From contig NZ_AP021861.1 of the NCBI RefSeq assembly GCF_009177095.1, forward strand, positions 2,462,501-2,526,500: DNA of 64,000 bases, written 5' to 3'. A model generated the notes under the pieces. The model did no database searches and was not told the DNA's origin. It was given only the letters and a program-made list of their open reading frames with translations. This DNA comes from Lacipirellula parvula (GTDB lineage: Bacteria; Planctomycetota; Planctomycetia; Pirellulales; Lacipirellulaceae). Of this stretch, positions 36,508-47,449 are shown in pieces. The translations under genes were made by a program, and so were the position numbers. The stretch's first letter is position 1. The number at the start of each line of letters is the position of its first letter.

Positions 36508-37008
36508 TCTCTTGCTAGCGGTCCGTGGACGCACACGCATAAAACGGCAGAAACCCGCCTATGTAGTGCTAGCACTTCCTGCCCGCCGCAATATCGTCGA
36601 ATGGTTTGCGTCGGCTGACGAAGTCGTTACATTTCGCTTCAGACTTGCATCCACGATCCGGACCGGTGACACGGTCGCCCATTGAAGGAGTTTCGAGGCC
36701 AGAAGATAGGGAAGTCGTTCCGACCCAGTTCCCCGTGCGGGCACGAAGCGTCGGACAGCCGCCTCAAGTCAAACATTGCCGCGCCCGAGCGCCCACGGAT
36801 GGGTGGTCACGCCAGCTTCAGCTAGCCGACACGCTTGCCGCGCTACAAGTTCGCTTTGATCTGAGTGTTGTTGTCCGTCAGACTTTTGCCGCCCGTGCGA
36901 GGCGACAGCGAACGATTCTCCTCCGGCCTCTTTGAGCGAGCCCCCGCAAGCTCGCCGTTGTAGGGAAACCACAGGGTGCGCCATGATGGCGCCGGAAAGG
37001 ATCATTCC
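36508..37008. other. 500-base region without a supported gene
   Basis: Lies between the concentric repeat and the amidotransferase-like gene. Short plus-strand frames have no start signal or recognisable domain. It presumably contains the promoter of the downstream gene; no boxes can be assigned with confidence. Confidence 0.45.
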
Positions 37009-37767
37009 ATGTCCAAGCCGCTTATCGGTATCAACACCGACTTCCGTTCGTCCAACCAAAACTCGACCGAATTCGCCTACGTCGCCGCCGGATACTTCGA
37101 CGCGATCTTCCAAGCAGGCGGCCTGCCGGTCCTCATTCCTCCCTACGAGAACGAATCGGATCTCGAACACCTGCTCCAACGTCTCGACGGCGTGCTGCTC
37201 ATCGGCGGCGCCGACCTTGATCCCCGCCGCGACGGCTGGATGCTCCACCCGACCGTCCGCCTGCAAGATCCCCGCCGTGAGAATTCCGACCGCATGCTCG
37301 TCCGCCTCATCGCCGAACACCGCACTCCGGTCCTCGGCATCGGCGCCGGTATGCAGCTGATCAACGTCTCGCAAGGCGGCAACCTGATGCTGCACATTCC
37401 GGAAGATATGCCGGGCGCCCTCCCGCATCTCGACCCGCTCGATCCCGATCACCGCCACACGCTGCAGCTTGCCTCGGGCTCGATCATGGATCGCGTCTAC
37501 GGCGACGGCGAACTTCGCGTCAACAGCATGCACCACATGGCCGTCGACGAAATCGCCCCCGGCTTCCAAGTGACCGCCCGCTGCCCCGACGGCATCGTCG
37601 AAGCGATCGAAAGCACGATGGAAGATTGGTTCGCCTTCGGCACGCAGTTCCACCCCGAAGCGTCGACCGCCTCGGCGCTCGACATGCGGATCTTCGAAGA
37701 GTTCATCATGGGCGTCGAAATCGCCCGCGGCATGCTGCCCGCGGTCCACGAACTAGCCGCCGCCTAA
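37009..37767 (+). CDS. peptidase C26/class I glutamine amidotransferase-like protein lacking the nucleophile Cys
   Basis: 252 residues of the PuuD (gamma-glutamyl-GABA hydrolase) type. PLIGINTDFR, AYVAAGYFDAIFQAGGLPVLIPP and DGVLLIGGADLDPRRDG match the family, as do NSMHHMAVDEIAPGFQVTARCPDGIVEAIE and GTQFHPEAS (His-Pro-Glu of the triad). The nucleophile elbow, normally GICRGMQ, reads GIGAGMQ: residue 112 is Gly (codon GGC at 37342-37344) and the following Arg is Ala. The protein should therefore be unable to hydrolyse a gamma-glutamyl amide by the usual route, and may be a binding or regulatory protein. AAGGA lies seven bases before the ATG, and an intrinsic terminator follows. Confidence 0.9.
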   Translation: MSKPLIGINTDFRSSNQNSTEFAYVAAGYFDAIFQAGGLPVLIPPYENESDLEHLLQRLDGVLLIGGADLDPRRDGWMLHPTVRLQDPRRENSDRMLVRLIAEHRTPVLGIGAGMQLINVSQGGNLMLHIPEDMPGALPHLDPLDPDHRHTLQLASGSIMDRVYGDGELRVNSMHHMAVDEIAPGFQVTARCPDGIVEAIESTMEDWFAFGTQFHPEASTASALDMRIFEEFIMGVEIARGMLPAVHELAAA

Positions 37768-37787
37768 TAGTGAGAGCTTTCACCTAA

Positions 37788-37869
37788 AGGCGTAGCGGGC
37801 TTCAGCCCGCGACGCAGAACACAGAGTGCGTGCTCCAGCGGCCTGAACGGATTCAGAGTGGCCGCTACG
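37788..37869. repeat. paired hairpin repeat after the amidotransferase-like gene
   Basis: GCGTAGCGGGCTTCAGCCCG CGACGC forms the first hairpin and AGCGGCCTGAACGGATTCAG AGTGGCCGCT the second. The outer CGTAGCGG and CCGCTACG can also pair. Confidence 0.75.
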
Positions 37870-37882
37870 TTTGAAAAGGTCG

Positions 37883-37923
37883 GGCTCGGCGTTGGTAGAG
37901 GAAGCCAACGCCGAGCCTTTTTT
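37883..37923 (+). terminator. intrinsic terminator of the amidotransferase-like gene
   Basis: GGCTCGGCGTTGG, loop TAGAGGAAG, CCAACGCCGAGCC and then six T. A perfect 13-pair stem, about 115 bases after the stop codon. Confidence 0.95.
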
Positions 37924-37940
37924 ATGCGCTGAGGTAATTG

Positions 37941-38191
37941 AACCACGACGGCACGACGAGCACGACGAAATACTTTTTTAACCACGAAGCACACGAAAGG
38001 AACGAAAAAGGAAAGAAGAGAATGAGCCCGCGAATTGACGCGAATGATCGCTAATTGAAATGCAATTCATTTATTCGCGATAATTCGCGTGGATTAGCGG
38101 GCCAAAGTTTTTTTTCGTGCCTTTTGTGTGTTTCGTGGTTAAATAATTCCCCGTTCCCGCATTTCGTCGTGTTCTTCGTGCCGTTGTGGTT
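37941..38191. repeat. three-layer concentric palindrome, second example
   Basis: Outer pair AACCACGACGGCACGACGAG CACGACGAAAT with ATTTCGTCGTGTTCTTCGTG CCGTTGTGGTT; middle pair TTAACCACGAAGCACACGAA AGG with TGTGTGTTTCGTGGTTAA; inner pair CCGCGAATTGACGCGAATGA TCGCTAATT with AATTCGCGTGGATTAGCGGG. It lies between the convergent amidotransferase-like and DJ-1/PfpI genes. Confidence 0.93.
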
Positions 38192-38196
38192 AGCTT

Positions 38197-38769
38197 CTAA
38201 TTGAGCAGCTTCAAAAACTCACGCATCCAAGCCGGGTTTCCCGGCCAAGCCGCCGCCGTCACGAGGTTGCCATCGGCCGTGACGCCGTCATAGCCCGGAG
38301 TCGGCTCTTCCCAAATGGCGCCCGCCCAGGCCAGCTCGCGCCAGCAGGAGGGGTAGGCCTGGCAACGCCGCCCCTCGACCACTTCCGCCGCGGCCAAAAT
38401 CAATCCGCCGTGGCAGGTCGACGCCACCGGCTTATTGTCGGCGAAAAACTTCCGCACGATCTCAAGGACGCGCTCGTCAAGTTGTAAGAACTCCGGCGAC
38501 CGTCCGCCAGGAATGATGAGCCCATCATAGGTCGATTCGTCGACCAGCCCCCAATCGATGGTGATCGGAAAGTTATGCCCGCGCTTCTCGGTGTAGGTTT
38601 GGAACCCCTCGAAGTCATGGATCGCCGTGACGACCGTCGACCCGGACTCCTTGCCAGGCGAAGCCGTATCAATGTGATGCCCCGCCATTTGCATCGCTTG
38701 ATAGGGAAAAATCGCTTCGTAGTCTTCCACGAAGTCGCCAACCAACATCAACACCCGCTTCGCGCTCAT
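38197..38769 (-). CDS. DJ-1/PfpI family protein
   Basis: 190 residues from the ATG at 38769, which has a strong AGGAG six bases upstream. KRVLMLVGDFVEDYEAIFPYQAM starts the flavodoxin-like fold with the acidic residue (Glu15), GLIIPGGRSPEFLQLDERVLEIVRKFF precedes the nucleophile elbow, and ASTCHGGLILAAAEV carries Cys119-His120. This matches the PfpI/YhbO group, with deglycase, protease or chaperone roles. The active site is intact. It lies downstream of no obvious partner and is flanked by concentric repeats on both sides. Confidence 0.92.
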   Translation of the reverse strand: MSAKRVLMLVGDFVEDYEAIFPYQAMQMAGHHIDTASPGKESGSTVVTAIHDFEGFQTYTEKRGHNFPITIDWGLVDESTYDGLIIPGGRSPEFLQLDERVLEIVRKFFADNKPVASTCHGGLILAAAEVVEGRRCQAYPSCWRELAWAGAIWEEPTPGYDGVTADGNLVTAAAWPGNPAWMREFLKLLN

Positions 38770-38790
38770 AGTCTGCTCCTGTTTATTTTG

Positions 38791-38967
38791 AACCACGACG
38801 GCACGACGAGCACGACGGAAAGCGATCGATTAGAACCGCCGATGAACGCAGATAAACGCAAATGAGAGATCAAATCCTCTCCCAACCAATCTTATCTGCG
38901 TGCATTGGCGTTCATCTGCGGTTCGTTCCTTCGGGCATTTCGTCGTGTCCGTTGTGCCGTCGTGGTT
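38791..38967. repeat. two-layer concentric palindrome
   Basis: Outer pair AACCACGACGGCACGACGAG CACGACGG with CGTCGTGTCCGTTGTGCCGT CGTGGTT (same outer family as 37941-38191), but with a different inner pair: GAACCGCCGATGAACGCAGA TAAACGCA with TTATCTGCGTGCATTGGCGT TCATCTGCGGTTC. It shows that inner modules are swapped between outer shells. Confidence 0.93.
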
Positions 38968-38972
38968 AGCTT

Positions 38973-39356
38973 TCACTCCTTAATAATGCTCTCCGGCATC
39001 CGCCGAATATTCCCCTCGCGGTCGACGCAAGCAATCGTACTCGCCCCCTCGGCGATCAACTTTTCGTTCACCACCACGCGGTAAGCGTGTTCGATCCGCG
39101 CCATCGTCGCCTTGGTCACTTTGGTTTCGATCCGCAGCCGATCGCCGAAGCGGGCAGGGCGGTGGTACTTGGCTGAGATGCTATGGACGACGAGGAACGC
39201 CCCGTCGCGTTCGAGGTCTTGATAGTCGTGCCCCATCGCCTTGAGCATCTCGACCCGCGCGAGTTCGAAGTAGCGGAAGTAATTCGAATGGTGGACGACT
39301 CCCTGCCCATCGGTCTCGTAGTAGCGAACGTCGAGTTCAAACGCATGTTCCATCAT
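38973..39356 (-). CDS. acyl-CoA thioesterase of the 4HBT hot-dog family (YbgC-like)
   Basis: 127 residues, a complete single hot-dog domain. The N-terminal motif VRYYETDGQGVVHHSNYFRYFELARVEML places the catalytic Asp at residue 16 and matches YbgC and 4-hydroxybenzoyl-CoA thioesterase proteins; YHRPARFGDRLRIETKVTK and RIEHAYRVVVNEKLIAEGASTIACVD follow. It hydrolyses acyl-CoA or acyl-ACP thioesters; the chain length is not evident. Start at one of two adjacent ATG codons (39356 or 39353). Confidence 0.92.
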   Translation of the reverse strand: MMEHAFELDVRYYETDGQGVVHHSNYFRYFELARVEMLKAMGHDYQDLERDGAFLVVHSISAKYHRPARFGDRLRIETKVTKATMARIEHAYRVVVNEKLIAEGASTIACVDREGNIRRMPESIIKE

Positions 39357-39488
39357 CAAACACTTTCAGGCGGGGCAGGGATGCGGCGGTCGAACGCCGC
39401 GTCAGTAGCCGCCGGTCAACGACCGGCCGGAGCGGAGGGACCAACATCGTACAAAACCACCCGCCCCCAGTCAGTGGCCGCGCGAAAC

Positions 39489-39563
39489 GGGGTCGGGAGC
39501 CTTTTGCCACTAGCGGGCGCCAATTCGATGGTAAGCCTCTAGTGGCAAAAGGCTCCCGACCCC
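39489..39563. repeat. perfect 24-base inverted repeat (GGGGTCGGGAGCC type)
   Basis: GGGGTCGGGAGCCTTTTGCC ACTA at 39489-39512 and its exact complement at 39540-39563. In the same 319-base gap, GTAGCCGCCGGTCAACGACC GGC at 39407-39429 is another small hairpin type, also seen as degenerate forms near 20764, 21443 and 22799. Confidence 0.92.
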
Positions 39564-39675
39564 TTCCCGCGCACCACCCCCAAACCACGTTGCATCCCCC
39601 AATTCACCCCCCTATAGTGAACCGCATTCCAAAGGAGTCCCCCAGGCCCCACCCGGCCCAGCAGGAGCGGCATCG

Positions 39676-40173
39676 ATGAGCAGTAGCGGCGGCGGCGAGC
39701 ATTCTGGAATCGATTTCGCCACGATGCGCGGCCGCGACTACCCTTCCATCCGCCAATTCACGGTCTTCCTCGAGAACCGCGTTGGCCAACTCCTGGAAGT
39801 CGTCCGCCGCTTCGAGGGAAGCAACGTCCGCATCGTCGCCCTGACGATCTCCGATTCGACCGAATGTGCGGTCGTCCGCTTCTTGCTGAGCGACCCCGAA
39901 GCGGGCCGCGAAGTGCTCGAACGGGCCGGCTTGGCGATCGTCGAATCCGACCTGATCGGCGTCGAACTCCCCGACACGCCGCAACCGCTGCTGCAGGTTT
40001 GCACGGCGCTGCTGCAGTCCGAGGTGAATATCACCCAGGTCTATCCGCTCCTCTCCCGCCCGCATGGCCGGCCGGCCGTCGCCCTGATGGTCGACAACAT
40101 CGAGATCGCCCTCGACACGCTCACCTCGAAGGGCTTCACGCCGATCAACGAAGACGATCTCAAAGAGATCTAG
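39676..40173 (+). CDS. tandem ACT-domain protein
   Basis: 165 residues: a short polar N-terminus, then two ACT domains, about 25-92 (IRQFTVFLENRVGQLLEVVRRFEGSNVRIVALTISDS) and about 93-160 (LIGVELPDTPQPLLQVCTALLQSEVNITQVYPLL). ACT domains bind small ligands, typically amino acids, and regulate enzymes. There is no catalytic domain, so this is a stand-alone regulatory or sensor protein. AGGAG is eight bases before the ATG. No amino-acid biosynthesis gene is adjacent. Confidence 0.9.
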   Translation: MSSSGGGEHSGIDFATMRGRDYPSIRQFTVFLENRVGQLLEVVRRFEGSNVRIVALTISDSTECAVVRFLLSDPEAGREVLERAGLAIVESDLIGVELPDTPQPLLQVCTALLQSEVNITQVYPLLSRPHGRPAVALMVDNIEIALDTLTSKGFTPINEDDLKEI

Positions 40174-40396
40174 GCCAGCGGTTTGGCCGCCGAGCCTTCT
40201 CGCTGGGGTGGCCGAAAATAGAGACTCGAAATTAGCCCCCCAATCCTCTATCAATGGGGGAGGCAAGTGCCCGTCAAGCGGCCTGCGGTCCGCGCTGCGG
40301 ATCAGTTGCGCTCGCCACACACTGACGCCCATTCAGCCCCGTCCGCTTGCGGCCGGCGAACCGATAATCACTTCCGCATACAATGTCGCATGTCGC

Positions 40397-40430
40397 CCTT
40401 AATGTCGCGTTCACGACGCGACATTAAAGG
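40397..40430. repeat. inverted repeat CCTTAATGTCGCGT/ACGCGACATTAAAGG
   Basis: Near-perfect 14-base arms around a 5-base loop TCACG, about 95 bases before the zinc-ribbon gene. A further TGTCGC-type copy lies just upstream (ATGTCGCATGTCGCC). It could be an operator or a hairpin in the leader. The rest of the 352-base gap (40174-40525) holds only a half copy of the CCCATTTAGCCCC repeat. Confidence 0.65.
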
Positions 40431-40525
40431 TTAAAATCAACCTAACAGCCGACCAGGAAACGCCTTAAGTCCAGTTTCTTAGTGTCGCCTAAAATCGCTT
40501 TTCCTCTTAGATAGAACGCGTCGCC

Positions 40526-41332
40526 ATGCCCATTCATGTCATATGCCCCACCTGCCATGCCCGTTTCAAGGTCGGCGACCAGCACGGCGGCAAGTCTGGC
40601 AATTGCCCCAAGTGCAAAGGGGCGATCCAGATTCCCAAGGCTGAGGACGAGGTCGTCATTCACGCCCCCGAGAGCGAAGCCGGAGCCAAGGACGCGAAGG
40701 GCCGTAACGTCCTCAAGCCAATCAAGCGCACAGAGACCAAGTTCCAACTCAACGCCGCACTGATCATCGGCGGGGCGGTGGTGCTCGTCTTCGCCGTTGC
40801 GTTTTTGCTCGGCAACAGTCGCGACCAGCTGAAAGACGTTCTCACTTACATCATGGCCGGCGGATTGGCGGTTCTCGGCCCAGCGCTCGCCTACGCCGGT
40901 TACACCTTCCTCCGCGACGACGAATCGGGCGCCTTCATAGGAACCGATCTACTCGTTCGCGCCCTCGGCTGCGGGTTGGTCTACGCTCTCACTTGGGGCG
41001 TCTATTGGTACGTCGGCTACACCGTCTTCGGCAGTGAACCCTACCTGATCACCGGCCTCGAACTCTGGCAGATTGGCCTGCTCGTCGGCATCTGCATCGG
41101 CATCGGCACGTTCACGGCGTTCGTCGCGTTCGACTTCGAACCAATGACTGGCTTCTTTCACTTCGCATTGTTCTTCGTGACGACCGTCCTGCTGCGGTTC
41201 CTCATCGTCGGTAACTTCCTGCCCGGCATGAACCGTGAGGAAAAGAAGCCCGGCGTGCGAGCCGCCGTCATGGAGGTCGTGCCGCACAGCAGCATTGTCA
41301 TGATCAATGCCCCACCGGAGATGATCAGCTAG
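40526..41332 (+). CDS. zinc-ribbon membrane protein of unknown function
   Basis: 268 residues. Residues 1-40 form an MJ0042-type zinc ribbon: Cys7 and Cys10 in ICPTCHARF and Cys27 and Cys30 in NCPKCKG. A charged linker follows (PESEAGAKDAKGRNVLKPIKR), then about six transmembrane helices (about 75-235) in pairs, and a short C-terminal tail. The ribbon should be cytoplasmic. Such N-terminal ribbons on otherwise unrelated membrane proteins are common in planctomycetes; what they do is unknown. The next gene is 42 bases downstream on the same strand. Confidence 0.8.
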   Translation: MPIHVICPTCHARFKVGDQHGGKSGNCPKCKGAIQIPKAEDEVVIHAPESEAGAKDAKGRNVLKPIKRTETKFQLNAALIIGGAVVLVFAVAFLLGNSRDQLKDVLTYIMAGGLAVLGPALAYAGYTFLRDDESGAFIGTDLLVRALGCGLVYALTWGVYWYVGYTVFGSEPYLITGLELWQIGLLVGICIGIGTFTAFVAFDFEPMTGFFHFALFFVTTVLLRFLIVGNFLPGMNREEKKPGVRAAVMEVVPHSSIVMINAPPEMIS

Positions 41333-41374
41333 GAGTTCATTACCGCCCACCGACAACTGACAACTGACAAAGCC

Positions 41375-42706
<1,332 letters not shown>

Positions 42707-42725
42707 GCGACGCCACAAACGTTTT

Positions 42726-42816
42726 TTAGCCCCCGGTTCTTCAAACCGGGGGCGAACGAAGCACCACACCGTTCCGCGCAACAAAAAAACCCCCGGCATG
42801 AAGTGCCGGGGGCTAA
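42726..42816. repeat. TTAGCCCCCGG palindrome pair
   Basis: Two hairpins, CCCCCGGTTCTTCAAACCGG GGG and CCCCCGGCATGAAGTGCCGG GGG, whose outer halves TTAGCCCCCGG and CCGGGGGCTAA also pair with each other. Located between convergent genes. Confidence 0.9.
42783..42812 (-). terminator. intrinsic terminator of the 42855-43244 gene
   Basis: Read on the minus strand: CCCCCGGCA, loop CTTCA, TGCCGGGGG, then TTTTTTT. It is one half of the palindrome pair above, so a repeat seems to be used as a terminator. Confidence 0.85.
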
Positions 42817-42854
42817 GTAGTTTCCAAACGGCAACAATCGACCGCGCACCAAAC

Positions 42855-43244
42855 CTACGCGTTCGCCAACTCGAGCTCCGGCTCCGCCTGCCGCGTACTA
42901 CGCCGGTACGCCGCGTACTGCTGATCGATGACGTCGGCCGGCATGAAGTTGTGCTCCACGAGGATATCGCGGAGCCCCGCCATGTGGCGGCTCTGCTCCT
43001 CGAGCAGCAAGTTCAGATCGTCGTTGGTGAGGTAACCAAGCCGCACCGCAATCTCGCCGAACATCTGGTTCGGCGTATCGCACTGTTCCTGCAGGATGAC
43101 GAACATCTGCTTCACAGTCAGCTTGCGAGTTTGGATCGCCATCGTCCCCAGCGGCGGACGCGACCGCATCTGCAGCTTCAGGGCCTTGTAGAACGCCTGT
43201 GTCGAAAGGAGCCCGTTGTCGACCAGGTACATACCGAATTGCAT
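42855..43244 (-). CDS. small protein with MshEN/GspE-N-like modules
   Basis: 129 residues, no signal peptide or membrane helix. Two helix pairs recall the N-terminal domain of type II secretion and type IV pilus ATPases: FGMYLVDNGLLSTQAFYKAL at 3-22 and FGEIAVRLGYLTNDDLNLLLEEQ at 62-84. In MshEN domains such motifs bind c-di-GMP, but the usual RLGELLVxxGLI consensus is only partly met, so ligand binding is uncertain. No secretion genes are nearby. Confidence 0.7.
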   Translation of the reverse strand: MQFGMYLVDNGLLSTQAFYKALKLQMRSRPPLGTMAIQTRKLTVKQMFVILQEQCDTPNQMFGEIAVRLGYLTNDDLNLLLEEQSRHMAGLRDILVEHNFMPADVIDQQYAAYRRSTRQAEPELELANA

Positions 43245-43923
43245 GAGAGTTTCCTCAGGAGGGGGCTGCCGTTCAGCGGCGTGGGGCCTCCGGCGCGGGA
43301 GGCAGGCGGGAGAGAAAGCGGGGGAGCCGCTCCTCTATTCAAACTTATCTCGCAACCGCCCCAAAGGTGGGGGGGCGGGCCTGTCGATTCCGTCATGCGC
43401 TGTGATTCTGCCCGAACATTCGTGCTGAGCCTCAAATTCCGAGCTTCCTCGCAGTGGCGATCCACCCGTGACTTGGGGCCGGCCGCAGTGTTCCGGGCCC
43501 GTACTTCTAGCCCCGGGCGCCGCCCGGGAGTGAGTTTCCATTCCGGGGGGCGTCGTCGCGAGTCGGGCCACCCCCGGGCGGAACCCGGGGCTAGAGATGC
43601 CAATGGAGGCCGTGCCGGGATTCCGTGCAGGGATGCGGCGGAGCTAGGCGATCTCACGGTCCGCGAAAGCCGCTCCGCTGCGTGCGGGGCATTGGCTTGG
43701 CCTCGCGCCAGCCGTCGCAACTCCATATTTTGCTAGCTGTTGCGCGGTGTACGACAACGCGCTCGCCGCCGTTTGGCAAGCGTTGTCCAACCATCGGCAT
43801 ATGAGTTGCTTTAGAGGCTTTCATCTCTCTTCCGGCGGCCTTCGCAGGACGTGAACCGCAGTGATCGATTCCGTGTCGATCTAGTTGAACGACCGCCCGC
43901 TGATGCGGACGGCAAGGAGTTGG
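43245..43923. other. 680-base region with one repeat and no supported gene
   Basis: Divergent region between the MshEN-like gene and the small plus-strand gene. Besides the palindrome at 43507-43594 there is a short inverted repeat ACAACGC/GCGTTGT at about 43753-43787. No coding frame with a recognisable domain. Confidence 0.45.
43507..43594. repeat. CTAGCCCCGGGC palindrome, copy 3 (divergent loop)
   Basis: Arms CTAGCCCCGGGCGCCGCCCG GG and CCCCCGGGCGGAACCCGGGG CTAG; the loop differs from copies 1 and 2. Confidence 0.85.
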
Positions 43924-44172
43924 ATGACCATGCTACGCGATACCAGTGCCTACGATCTTAGCGCGACCCCGATCCCGTTCCGGGCGGCTACCGTTGATCA
44001 GCAGGTTGCGCCGGTCGCGGTGGCGCCTCCTTCCGACGCCCGCCTGATCGAACAAGAAATCGCGCGGCTCACATGGATTGTCCTCGACGGCGGCGCCACG
44101 CTTAGCGACCGCCAACGGCTCGCCGAGTTGGTCAACGCCCAGCACGCCCAGCGCCGCCGCTTCGACCGCTAA
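43924..44172 (+). CDS. small hypothetical protein upstream of the RNase H-like gene
   Basis: 82 residues from the ATG at 43924 (a second ATG at 43930 is equally possible; AAGGAG precedes both). The first half is low in structure (Pro and Val-rich, TPIPFRAATVDQQVAPVAVAPP), the second half a predicted helix pair (ARLIEQEIARLTWIVLDGGATLSDRQRLAELVNAQHAQR). No known domain is recognised. It is cytoplasmic. It is co-directional with the RNase H-like gene, 288 bases downstream. Confidence 0.6.
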   Translation: MTMLRDTSAYDLSATPIPFRAATVDQQVAPVAVAPPSDARLIEQEIARLTWIVLDGGATLSDRQRLAELVNAQHAQRRRFDR

Positions 44173-44460
44173 GCCGGTCGATCGTTACAGCCGGCGCGAC
44201 CGGTCCCGCCTTCGCCCGCCGCGGCTTCCCTGGCCGCGGTTTCGAGCCAATTCGCTCCGCTTTTTCGCCTGTTAAGCTGGAGCGATTGCGAAAACACTGC
44301 CGATACCGTTCTCTAGATCGAGCAAGTGCCACGGTCTGATTCGCAAGGGATGCGACTCCCCGCCCCCAGTCACCGCCTCGGCCCCAGGAAGCCGCCGCCG
44401 AGGTTCCCGCCTGATGAGTTTGGCGAACTGAGTTCGGCCGACTCAGCTGGAACGACTGCG

Positions 44461-45027
44461 ATGATGACCGCTCCCGCCGCGCACTACCTGCTGTTCGTCG
44501 AAGCCTCGATCGAACCAAATCAAGCCGGAACCTGGCGCTTCGTCCTTGAGAACGTCGCCACCGGCGAACGACTCTCGGCCACCGACGGCGAAGCGATCGA
44601 ATGCCACGAGCGTCTCGAACTGCTGGCCGTCGTCCGCGGACTCGAAGCGATCGATCACTCGGCCCGCGTCACGTTGGTTACGAAGAGCCGCTACGTCAAC
44701 CGCGGCTTGAAGCGCGGCCTGAACGACTGGCGCGCCAACGGGTGGCAGTGGGAACGCTTCGGCCGCGTGGTGCCGGTTCGCGACCACGACCTGTGGAAGC
44801 GGGTCGACCGCGCCCTCAACTATCACCAAGTCGACTGCCGTTTGTGGCAGTTCGACGGCGAGGTGGAAGCCGAGCCGGCGGTTGAAGTCGAAACGCCAGT
44901 CGAATCGGTGGTGATCGCCGGTCCGCGTCGCGGGCGTTTCACGCTCGCCGCGGAAGGCTTCCGCCGAGCGACCCAAGCGGCCGCTTCGCTGGGCGACGCC
45001 CTGATGCCGACGAGCCTCGCCGGCTAA
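44461..45027 (+). CDS. RNase H-fold protein with altered catalytic residues
   Basis: 188 residues from the ATG at 44461. The fold order follows type I RNase H: HYLLFVEASIEPNQAGTWRFVLE (first strands), ERLELLAVVRGLEAI (helix with the conserved Glu, residue 53), RVTLVTKSRYVNRGLKRGL (fourth strand and helix) and HDLWKRVDRAL. At the canonical positions, the first Asp is Glu14, the Asp of the DS.YV motif is Lys75, and the late Asp of the C-terminal helix is missing. It is therefore probably not a metal-dependent nuclease. The C-terminal 55 residues are a Val/Glu linker and a short Ala-rich helix. It could bind RNA/DNA hybrids or another partner. Confidence 0.82.
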   Translation: MMTAPAAHYLLFVEASIEPNQAGTWRFVLENVATGERLSATDGEAIECHERLELLAVVRGLEAIDHSARVTLVTKSRYVNRGLKRGLNDWRANGWQWERFGRVVPVRDHDLWKRVDRALNYHQVDCRLWQFDGEVEAEPAVEVETPVESVVIAGPRRGRFTLAAEGFRRATQAAASLGDALMPTSLAG

Positions 45028-45193
45028 AGAGTCCCGCCCAACCTTGAGATTTTCGCCCGTAACGAGCGACCTACGCGTTCAGAACGGCGCCCAGAGATTG
45101 CCTCCCCGAGTCACGCAGCAACCATTACCGGCCGCCCAAGCCCCAAGCAAGCTGCTCCCGTTTCAAGTACAACAGTTAGCAGGATAGACCACC

Positions 45194-47419
<2,226 letters not shown>

Positions 47420-47449
47420 TCGATCGCGATGCAACCTGAAACGAACAAA

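Noticed and set aside
36606-36935. 109-codon open frame before the amidotransferase-like gene
   Set aside because: No start signal, no domain, composition like the non-coding surroundings.
36251-38967. Possible CRISPR or integron cassette array
   Set aside because: The repeats are inverted, not direct, with unequal spacing, no cas or integrase genes, and normal genes between them.
43178-43726. 182-codon minus-strand frame upstream of the MshEN-like gene
   Set aside because: It runs through the CTAGCCCCGGGC palindrome, has no domain, and overlaps the start of the called gene out of frame.
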